Assembly: GCF_014839805.1 (NCBI RefSeq) | Contig: NC_051115.1 | Location: forward strand, 1,734,600 to 1,798,599 | Direction of reading: 5' to 3' | DNA length: 64,000 nt | DNA from: Manduca sexta | Taxonomy: Eukaryota > Arthropoda > Insecta > Lepidoptera > Sphingidae | Shown here: in pieces, positions 1-12,000 of the stretch | Numbering within the stretch: the first letter of the stretch is position 1 | How the letters are laid out: each line of letters begins with the position of its first letter | The notes under the pieces: model-generated | Database searches by the model: none | Seen by the model: the letters and a program-made list of their open reading frames with translations, nothing else | What the model was told of the DNA's origin: nothing | Made by a program: the position numbers and the translations under genes

Positions 1-40
1 GGCAGTCCGTTCCACACCCAACTAGGCTATCGCCGCTTAT
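1..40 (-). mobile_element. SINE-B head, cut by the window edge
   Basis: TCCGTTCCACACCCAACTAG and GCTATCGCCGC are the mirror of the SINE-B head. Confidence 0.7.
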
Positions 41-3000
41 AATCCTATCTTTAATAAGCTCAATTTTATAGCAACTTCAAAAAAAAAGGTAGCAAACAAA
101 ATTAGTTTTCCGACGACTGCCACAAATTAACAATTTTAAAATAGGTCATTATTTTATTAAGATGTATATCGATGTGTAACTATTACCTCGAGCTTCTTCG
201 CCACTTCTTCGGAGTAAGGCACGTATCTGGCGTCAGTGGGACCTTTGTAGAACCAGCTGCACCTAAAAATAAATAAATAACTTGAATAAATTACTGGTGT
301 GTCTCTCATATGTGAGAGTCCGCCTGGATAAGTACCAGGAATGTCTATTTCTGTCAAGCTGTGTGTAGTCTGTTGTGTTCCGGTTTGAAGGTTAGCCAGT
401 GTAACTACTGGACATAAGACTTAACATGGCTCAGGCGAGCGCAGTGGAATACCAAACAATACTTTGTAATTCAAGGTGTTGGTATTTCTACTGTTTATGT
501 TCGTATTACCATCAGGCGAACGGCAAGCTCGTCTCGTCATTCAATATTATTCGTCGCCGGATTTTTATGAACTATGCTTCTGATTCTCGACAAACTAACT
601 TCGGGTTTGTAATATACGGAGAATATAAAGTCTATCACATACCTGCTAACATCAGTCGACTTCTCCGTCCAATACACCGCTGTTCGCAACCTCTTCATCA
701 CATTCACATCGTACCTTCCACCATCAGTCGCCACCACGGTGTCCTCGTTTAGATCAGCTGAAAAACACCATCATTGGATTATTATTTATTTTATTCATTT
801 GGGATAAACGTTGTTACAATAAAATATAACATCCATTCAAACTGACTTTAGTATGGTCAATATTGATGCTTGTGGTTGCGTACGGAGTGTGTTCATAATA
901 TAAAAACGCAAGAAGTGAAAAACTGGATGTGAATAAAAAATATAAGTCAAATAAGTAAAATTATTTGTTGTTCAAGTGAATAAATAGGTTATAACAGTGA
1001 CGCTTTGGTTGCCATTTTGAACAAATAGTTTATATGGACGTTCGTGTCTATAGAATATACGTCAAGGGCCCGTTCAAGCGTTACGTAACGCAATTTGCGG
1101 GGGAGGGGCTCTTGTAACACGTTACGATGCGTTACAGGGGCGGGAGGGGGGTCTGATACAAAGCGTTATGTAACATTGTTTTTTTTATTATTAGTATTTT
1201 TTTATTTAATATTTTAGCGACATTCCGGTATCACTACATAGTATAAAACAAAGTCGCTTTCTCTGTCCCTATGTTTGCTTAAATCTTTAAAACTACGCAA
1301 CGGATTTTGATGCGTTTTTTTTAATAGATAGAGTGATTCGAGAGGAAGGTTTATATGTATAATAACATCCATTAAATAGTGGAGAAATACTGTTATTTTG
1401 TTATGTTATACCCGTGCGAAGCCAGAGCGGGCCGCTATGTTTTTATATACAACGTTCACAGTTTTTCTGTAGTGTATTTAGTATCAGCATTGCACCCGAG
1501 CGAAGCCGGGGCGGGTCGCTAGTTTTGCATAAAATAATTGTGATTACAAAAAAAAATGTCACTTTAGAGTTACGTAACTTTTGGAGGGGAGCGGGGACGT
1601 ACAGGAAAACGTTACGGCGCGTAACATAGGGGAGTGGGACAAAAAATCTTCAAAAATTGCGTTACGTAATACTTGAACGACTCCCAATGCATAATATACA
1701 GTTAAAACTTACTGCTATTGTACGCCTCTTCAAGCGCTCTGGAGTCTGTTATGGAAAAGCCCCGCCATATTGATTTATCTTCGACATCCACGCTGTAGAA
1801 CCAGTGGTATTTCACCGGAGAATAATCAGACGAGGAACGGTTCTGAAAATTGTTATTTCAATAATACAGTATAGTTAGTTATAGAGCGGACATTAGGAAC
1901 AAATTTGTGCTCTAAAAGTTATAACCAATTGGTAATAAGTCTTCTTTGAAATGTCCGTGTGACATCCTTAGATATTAATACTAAAACATATTGACAGAAA
2001 ATATGCTGATATGAGCTTTATAAAAAAAAAAACCTACAAAAATATTAAGTGTTTTACATTGATTTGCTATTATGGTAGATTGAGTAACCATCGCATAAGC
2101 GAAAATTTTTGTATGACAATCCCAATGTCCCCTCTATATAATCTTAGAATTTATTATTAAAAAGTTTTTAAAATGAATGCAGTATAACAGGCTGATTTCT
2201 TAATCATTAGTTAAAAGATATACAATATTTACAGGATAAAATCTACAGTTGACTTAAGCGGCATTTTTTCGAATATTTTTAACTTGGTTAAAAAAACATA
2301 GAAAAAAGAGCTGATTTTAAATATAAAAGGTTATTTTGACATTGCGTTACTAAATGAAACCACATACTCGTCTTCACCTTTGCTGACATTGTGCCAAAAA
2401 TCACCCATCAATAATTAATATTTTCACCAAAAGTCCTGGTTTTAGTTTTCTGATTTTTTTGATAATTTTATAGTTTAGTACGAATATGACGTGTGCGTGG
2501 GTGTATTTCTGTCTGAAAGTATGATGTTGCTGCGACGAATTCTCTTAGAGTAGTACTAGCATTAGAGCGCGCAAAATTAAAATGACTTTTTAATGGATTT
2601 ATTTTGCTCGAAAATTACACTTTTTTATTGTACATCTAAGGCTCAAATAACTTATTGTAAAGTGTTATTTTCAAGTAGATATGTATGTGGTTTCATTTAG
2701 TAACGCAATGTCAAAATGATATATCCCAAAATTTTAGCAATCAAAACTATTAGTTATTAATACATAAATTGCTTATAGATACGTAAAGCTTATAATCAAA
2801 TGACGATACCTCGTGAACAACAGTAACTCCATCTTTAGCGTCATCGTGCAATTCATACGACTCCAAATTCAACGTGACCGATTTTCTGGATTCATTATTA
2901 TTTTCCATAGTTTCGCTATCTCTTTTCCTTTCCGTACTATCGTTCATTAATTGCCTAACATTATATTTACCGTCTATCAAATTATTCAATGTATTTTTAA

Positions 3001-6000
3001 AGCAAAATTCACAGTCAACTACCGAAGTGAAGTTATCGTCAATGTCTTTTTGTGTTTTGATTTCATCGAACGTAACTTTATCGTATTCTACTGTGAAATA
3101 GTTGACAGTTCTAACTATTTGTTCTTTAGTAACTACTATGTTTTGGACTGAGGTTAGATCTTCCATTACGTCTAAAATCGCTCGCCTATCGTCCGGTATG
3201 TTCCTATCTATATAATGATTTTGACCCTGGCTCAACTCAAAAAAAGACTTGTGCGGTTTAGTTGTGTTTATGTTGGCTTTGTTTTGGTTTGAATCAAAAA
3301 ATGATTTGTTTTCTTTTGGCGACGAGAAGTAGCTAGCTAGGCGGTTAAATGTTTCTGGAGCATCGTCTGATTGCTCGCTAGAGAAGAAGTTTATAGGATC
3401 TGGTAGTGCGGCGTTTTCTTCTTTTATGACAGGTTGGTTTATCGATTCATCTGGCTCTGTAACTTCAGTAGGTGTTGGAGTGTTTGAGTCTTCTTCGACT
3501 AGACTCACTAAGTTAGATTTGATGTCAAAGCCGACTTCGGTATCTTCCGACTGGCTGCTAACATACGTCGCAGTAGCAGTGTGCGGGGTTTGCGTCGAAG
3601 TTTCTGGTATGTAATGTATATCTAATTTTAATCTCTCTAACTCCATTTTATCTTGAACAGAGATGCCGCTCATGCGTCTGTGGTACTCTTCTTCGAATCC
3701 TGGTGGGATCCGCATAGGGATGTTCGCGGGACTGAAGTGAAAATTGGTTGACGGAGAATTTAAAGAATTCCTATAATGTGTCTCTGCTGCATAATTTCCC
3801 GTATCAAAATACGAGGCGATTGAAATCGCTGGACTGTTCTTAGGTTTGATATCAAAGAGGCATTTCTTGTCGAATATTTCTTCCGGTTCGACATGCTCCT
3901 CCATTTTCTTGAACCTCTCGACGCGATTTGTGAATGAATCTATTTCGGGAATCGGATCCTCTGATTTCTCTCTTTCTTTATATTCAATTTTGTCATCATC
4001 GGTCTCAGAAGGCTCTATAACAAATTCTTCGTAAATAGGAAAGTCTTTCTTAGCATCTTGTTCTATAGAATGAACATCCAAACCGCCAGTTTCATCTGAT
4101 TTAGTATCATCTTCAGCAGGAGGCGCTGACGGTACACTAACTTGCCTCGTCAGCATATCTTCATGTGAATTCTTGAACTCAGCTTTAATTTCATCACTGG
4201 CATTATTCGGCACATTATCGAAAAACAAAGAGTTGTTTCCAAAAAATCCTATGGAGTTTGGATCTAGTTTGAAAGAGTAATCGTGGTCAGATAAGGCTTT
4301 CGTAGGATATGAATCAGGATCGCTCCACCCATAATTCCTAGGATTCATTTCCTTGTCTTCATCATCAAGAAGTTCTGTAGCAGATTGAACGTTGATAGTG
4401 TCTATAGTTTCTTCTGTAATATGCTTAATCTCTGCCAGTTGTGTGCTGTCAAACTCAGTTCTATTTTCAACTGAATCTCCTTCAGTTAAAGGAGCTTCAA
4501 CTGGATTAGACAGTTGTATGCGAGATGTAATGTTCTCAATAAGCTGTGTAGTTAGATCTTCTGTCTCTTTATCTTCTGGCTTATTGAATTCGCGACAAGT
4601 CTCACATATACTCAGTTCTGAAACGCCTTCTTCTAATAGTTCTGGAGCACTTGGTACTTTCTCTTCAAAAACACTTTTTATTTTCTCCTCTTTGGAATTG
4701 TCATACAAATACTGCATTTCTGCAGAATGCTGCGCCAAATTTGCTGAAGTTTGGTCTAAGCTTTGCACTTCTGGATTTTTTTTGGGAGGTTGAATGTGTT
4801 CAAAGAAGCTTATACTTGCGTTTTTGTCAAAGAATGTATCCTTTGGAACTTCGAATAAGGATGCAGGTTTAAGATCACTTTTAGCATGTTCTTTAGATTT
4901 ATCAGCAATGATTGTAGAAAGGCCGAAAAGGGGAACGGATGAAACAGCTACAATGGGTATTGCATCAGTAGTTAAAGATTCCAGAAGGTTAGTCTCACGT
5001 ATTTGTATGTCTGGACCTGGTTTTATAATACTTGCACTCGGGAATATCTCTTTCTTAACTTCCGGTGGACTTATAAATGTCATTGGACGGTACGGTTCGA
5101 CTAATTCTGGGAAGAAGGGTTTTGTTTCTATAGGCTTAATAGATCCTTCTGCTTTTGCATGTGGTTTACTTCCAATGGGAGACTCTTCTCCAATTATAGA
5201 GCTTAGAACTTCATCGAAAATCTTGTCTTCTCCCCTATCATTAAGATCATTGAAAGTAAAATCCATTTTCGACTTTATATCTTTATTTCTAGTATCTTTT
5301 TCAGCTTTATCACCTGTAGCGTACAGCAAATCAATAGATTTCGTTTCTTCTTTGAGCGTTTCAGTCATAGGTGAATCAAAGAAACTCTTAGCTGAGAAAT
5401 CAATGACTGAAGTTAAGTCATGGACTGGCTTCTGTATATCTACTGGAATATTTGAATCACTAGCTGCAACTACTTGTTCTTGGACTACTTCTGTTTTACT
5501 TATATCATCTATTTTATCGGAATGTGTCGTTTCAATAGGCTTTAGAATTTGACTAGAAATTTCTTTTACGTCTGCTTTATGACTTTCTAATTCTGCACTT
5601 TGAATGTTTGCATCTGTTTTTACAATCGGTTGTCCATAATCAGCGTTTGTATCAATTGGTTGCGTATAACTCGCGCTTGCCTGTGGACCTGTATTAGTTT
5701 GGGTTTGGTAATTTGGATTTTGATAATAACTGGCTGCAGGGTTTGTTTGTCCCTGATCGTAATAATTATAAGTATTCTGTTGATAATATTGTTGGTTATA
5801 ATAACTCGTGTTCTGATAATTATAAGTTTGATTGGTTTGATCGACGCTTGGCACGAATATCTCAAAATTACTTTGTCCGAATGATTGATACGTATTCTGT
5901 TCAGAAGGGGTTGTTTCCCGTGCACTATGTCCTTCTACTTTAGGCTCGTTGTAAGCAGGATCGAAGAACGTTGTCACGGTATTTTGTATCTTATTGATAT

Positions 6001-9000
6001 CTATCGAACTAAGTTTCGATTTCAGAGATCCGATTAATCCAAATGTTTTTGTTTCTTGCTTCTCTGGTTGTTGATCATATAATTCAGTTGTTTGCCGACT
6101 CAAATCAAACGCTGTGTTGTATTCCGGTTGAGTAAAAGGCTTGCTAATATCAAAAGGTGTAGCTGATTCAGTTTCTAAAGCCTGCACGGGGAATGGTCGA
6201 GTAGGTTCTGGAGCTAACAAAGCGCCTTGAAAAGCTCCTGCATCAACAGGAGGTATTACAGGCTTAACATTGTTACTGATAGCACCGACTCCTTCAATAG
6301 GTCCTGAGTAATACTGAGGTCTCTTTTTCGTCATCCTGTAATTCGAAATTCCAGTAGATTTTGGCGGTTCAATCAACGGTTTGGTTTCTGGAGTATTTTC
6401 TTGGGTCATTTGTGGTTTGTGTTGAGGATTGAAAAATGTTGGAGGTGCGGGTTGGTGTGATGGTCCAATATTGGCTGATGGTTGAGCAGCTTTGGTTGGA
6501 TCAAATATTGTTGCGTTGCTATACATCGGTACTTCTGGTTGAGAAGCTACCGTGGATACTGGTGCTGGAGGCAACGTTGGTGAAAATATAGACGAGCCAG
6601 TTGCACCAGATATATTGGCGGCAAACATTGGTATTTGTTCAGAAGCTGATGTAGATTCTGACGTAGTTTTCGGTGGTAAAGATGGTGTGAAAATTGACGG
6701 TCCGGTTGCAGTACTTGCAGATGAAAAGGTGTTTGTAGGCAAAGTCGGTGTAAATATAGACGGGCCAGTACTTGATGATATTGGTGGAGCGTCTTCAAAA
6801 CTAGAGGTTAGAGCAAACATTGGTACAGAACTCAATTCAGGTCGTGGTGTTTTACTTTCTGGCGCGGATATAGTGGATTGCAAGGTAGGTGGAAAAGTTG
6901 AACCAATAGGTGGTTTTGAGGCCTGTGATACATTTGCCGATATTCCTGATAATGGTGGTCCGAAATCTTTTGCAAAGCTAGATGTTGGTGTAAACATTGG
7001 TACAGCACTCAATTCTGGTTGTGATGTGTTACTTTCGGACGTATGTATATTGGAATCCAAGGTTTGTGCAAAAGATGGCCCAATAGGCGGTTTTGGAGCC
7101 TGTGATGATACATTTGATTGTCCGATTGGCATTGGCATAATGGGCACATTCTCCGAAGAAGCAGGGAACGTTGGCACAAATATCGGCGGTTTGGATGATT
7201 CCTGAATCATTGGTGGCAGAGCTTGTGAGGCCGATGTTTGTACGTTAGTTTGATCAAATGTTGGTACAAAGATATTGTCTATAACAGTAGTAGCAGAGAC
7301 TTGGGGTTTCATTATCGGATGGTTAGCAGATATCCGCCTAGCAACAGATGGTGGTAACACTGACTTGCCAGCAGATTGGCCATCTCGTCGATTAGAGAAC
7401 ATTGGAGGAGGAGGGATCACAGGCGTTGATCCTTGCACTGGATATTGGCTTGGTGGCAAGGGATTTCCATCTTTCTGTGCAAACATATTAGCACCAATTT
7501 CCTTTGGTTCTGCGAAATTAAGGTTGACTTGCGCTACATTAAATTCATCTTTCACGTTAAGCCCGCTTTCCTTTGCATTAAAACCATCTTTTACATTCGT
7601 ATTTACTTCAATTTGTCCAACATTAGGTGAGAAAACGTTTTGATTTCCAAAATTTGAACCAACATTGGCATTACCATAACCAATATTTGGGTATATATTC
7701 TGCGTCGCTTCCGTAAAGAAGTTTATGTGTGATTCGCTTCCTTTTTGAGTATTATCTGGCATGGTGGGGGGTTGAATTGGGTTGACACCAGTCTGCTGTC
7801 CCCCTGAACTGAGACCAGGTATCTGTGCGTACTTCTTTTTCGCCGATATTCGGAAGTTACCACCGCCTGGAAAGGGAGAAATTTTAATTAATGATTTTAT
7901 AGCATGGGCAGGTAATTCTCATTAGTGTAGTGTATAATTTAATCTGTTGAAAGGAGGTTCTACGTTCGATTTCCAGTTCAACACTTCGGTTTTTTACCAC
8001 GATATTTATCTCTAAATATATTTTAGAAAGTTCACAATAAATTCATAACGAGTAAATAAAATCGTGTTAATAACAAAGTGTTACCCGACACGGGATACGA
8101 ACCCCGAATACCCATTAAAACACCCAAGGATCGCTATAGATACCTAATATAAAAAAGTCGGTATGTTACACCTCTGTTTACCCTTACACTTAAAAAGACA
8201 CCACGCTATGTTCCATTTTACTAACAACAAATAAAGATAAAATCGATGCTTGAAACGCAATAATGTCTAAGCGACAATCAGTAAATTTTTGAGCGATTTA
8301 AAGTTTTGATATTAATAAGAAAATTCATAATAATTAAACTATTTACTTTATAAAAACGCAGTCTAATGATATTAAAATTTTACTAGAGCTACAAGACCTG
8401 GATGAAACGACCCAAGAAAATCTGGGGATTCCAAAATTAGTTTAATTCATTTTCGGTATATTTGTCGCTTAGATACGATTGTCTTTTTTGTACGTGCACC
8501 ACAAAGTGGACCCACTGCACCTGATGGTAAGGAGTGGGGTGCAATAGAATGTCGATTGACGAGAGATGATTACCCCTCAGTCGACACAATTATGATAGGA
8601 TATTTTATATTCGCCCGGATAGCGACCGCACACAAGGTGTTAAAACCCGCCATAGTGGCCCACGTGTGTCGCGTTCCAGGATCAGCCTGTGTATATCCGG
8701 CCCCAACAGACATAATAGCGTACCGGACTTATTTTTGTTCTTTACTATTATCAAATATTTACATAATATAAATTATAAAACAGAAGGAATTATTGAAATC
8801 CGGAAAAAAATCAACAAGTTATAAGTCTTTGAATTTCGGTAAAAGGGTTAATTAACAAGAAACAGAAAAGAGACGAAATACCCACATGTGACGTCATCGG
8901 GAATTACGACGCGTGCAAAAGAAAGAGATGAAGCGATATCCCCACATCGCGCCCACTTTTGTACATTTTTTAACCAATTTTTATGCAGTTTTCGCAGGAG

Positions 9001-12000
9001 TGCTTCTTTTTCGTATTATTTACCATTACATATAGAATAATGTACAAAATCAAGCATAGGCCGGTCCCCTATTGTATCTGTCGAGGGATAATCATCTCTC
9101 GTCACTCCACACTATTGGATCCCACTCCTTAGCATCAGGTGCATTGGGGAGAGTCGTTGTTCCCGTATAAAAAAAAATACAATTTCGAGTGTTCAAGTCG
9201 CCGTTCTAATAACATATCTATATTTATTAATAATCATTGACAAGTTATCCTGTACAGTTGTACCCAAATTTCAATAGGGAAGATGGTTGGAAGGTTGCAC
9301 AAGCCGGGGATCCTGTTCTAAATTTAATTAAATTGGATCCCAAAAGACCGGCTGCCAGACCTGAAGACACTGTGAGCTCATTCTGCGTAGATTGGATCGT
9401 CAACAGCTAAAATTTAAAAAAGTTGTATATTTGTAAAATGTAGGTAGATGTAGTAACTTTGACTTTACGGATGAACAACACCTCAGTCCCCCCCGTGACC
9501 ATGAAGGCTGCAAAGTCTTCGAAACGTCGGGAGAAAATAATAATATAAAAACCGCGAAAAAATCCGTTTAATAGTTTTATTTTCAATGTCTAACATTCGC
9601 GTAAACATAAGTAATCATTGTACAGTTAAGTTTAATTGGATGTAGTCGTAGTGCTCTGATAATTATTTCCCGAGTAACCTGTTTATAAAATATATTTTAT
9701 TAGAAAGTTGAAGCTAGTCTGCGTCTCGTGGAATCTAACTCCCTTATTCATAGACTTTTTTAACTAATGCTGTGATAAAAATACCGCTTTTGAGCTTAGC
9801 ACGGCAGTATGTACCTATTAAGTAATTTTTTTTAGTTGTTTTTGAAGGCGGTTTAATTTTCATCAAACATTGAGGTATACACGCACACTCACGTCCATTC
9901 TCCGTAGGGGTAGGCAGAGGCGCAACTAGCCGACCTATTTCTCGCCGTGTGGCGTAATTTCAGGATTTGAACCCAAGACGCACGCCAAGCACGCCACCGA
10001 GGTAAGCATATTGGCCATCAAAACAAACACGACAATGACCTCAAGTGACCTTACGACCTACGTTACACGAACAGTAGATTTTGCCCAAATTGCTTTATTG
10101 AGTAATGCATTACGCATTATCCTTTAGATAATATAATTCGTGACTCGAAAACAAAACATTAGCTTTGATTTGATAGAAGAAAAATAAATACTTGAAAACT
10201 CTTTAAAAAATAACATATAAGAGGCGAAAATAAAACAATATTATCATTGACGTATATTCTATAGACACGAACGACCATATAAACTATTTGTTCAAAATCT
10301 GAACTAAAATGGCGACCGAAATGTCACTGTTATAACCTATTTATTCACTTGAATAACAAATAATTTTACTTATTTGACAAATATTTTTTATTCAAATCCA
10401 GGTTTACACTTAGACTCGAGTTCTTATATCATGAGCGCCACTCTGTACACAACCACAAGCTGTCAATATTGACCATATTAAAGTCAGTTTGAATGGATAT
10501 CAGTTCAATTCAGTTGAACACAGTGAATGTTCGGAACGCCAAATTTAGTACGTAGAACATATATATCGCTGATTATTCCAAACTTTTGTTACTAAGCGAA
10601 TTACACAGAAGTGATTAATACACAAAACTGTGTACTGATGGCGCCTGCGTGGTCATCGAAAGGCAAACATTATTTAGTGTTCGAGCAAAATTTTTTTTAT
10701 TGCTTTGAATGACGAGACGAGATTCCCGTTCGACTGATGGTAAGCGATACGACCGCACATAAACAGTAGAAACACCAACACCTTGAAGTACACAGTATTG
10801 TTTGGTATTCCACTGCGCTTGCCATCCTGAGACATGAGATTTTGAGTCTTATTACGTCCAGTAGTTACACTGGCTAAGATGTCGTTCAAAACAGAACTGT
10901 GACTATACAGTGCTGCTTGGCGGAAGAATTAGACATTGCTATGGTACCTACACACGATCTCACATATGAGAGACCTACCACCAGTAATTGCAACTTTTAC
11001 ATTATTTTCAAAACATATGGTTTCATTTAACAACCCTATTTTAAATCTTGTATGGGCTGACACAGCACAGCTATACACCTCTACCTACCCCCGAAAAGCC
11101 AAGGCAGTGTTGTACATGAATGGATGACATCATAGTTGCGTGCGTGGATCACTCGCGAAAGGCCACACGTTCTTGCCCGCCGTGGGAAACTATTATTTCA
11201 CAATCCACTACGCCTTTGTTATATACGTATCTTGTGTTAAGGCTAATGCGATCCTTTGTTAATTATCGGCTGGCTACGTAACAAATAGCTGACCCCCCCC
11301 CCCCCGCCCCATCCCACTCCGACACATTTCGAAAACACATCTACTATGAACATAAACCTACTTTAGCGAAATGACTAAATAGACGGGTAATTGCGAGATT
11401 TTTTTTATATCTGATCCAGCAATCTACAGCGGGGGAACCTTGCGAATGGAGTACTGGATTCCTACGGTATAGCGACTGCAGGGTCCTGGAGGAAAGTTGG
11501 GAGGGGACAACGCCAGGAAATGTTCGCCAGCCTTCATAGGCCACAATGTGAATTGGCCATGAGGTTTACACACTTAACTGTGTGTCTAGGGCCGCGACAA
11601 ATGTCCCCCCGTGTATCAGCGTGCATTCGGTGTAGGGAGGGGGGGGGGGGGATTTGGTACAAGTGCGATTGTCCTCACGCACAGAAGGTTCCGTACAAAC
11701 TTATGAAAGTATCAAAGTACATAAGTTTAAACTTGGCATACCAACGAGTGGTGAAGAATGAAATTTTCCGAAAGGTAACTCGACGCAACATATGGGTACT
11801 CATAGCATGAATGCGGTCTGCAAGTCGTTCTAATGATAATTAGATCCTACATAAATTACGAACGGGTAAGAATCGGGTTATATGCCTTCACTCCTGACGA
11901 ATGCCTCTATATTATGTCTGTGAAGTATGGCTTTTGAATGCTTACCTCCAATAGGCGGCTCCTTCAGCGGTGCCGGGACATCCTGAACCACCTGCGGCAC

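Noticed and set aside
2874..7643. Plus-strand open frames over the giant exon
   Set aside because: They are antisense shadows of a low-complexity coding exon; the minus-strand reading joins neighbours in phase and they do not.
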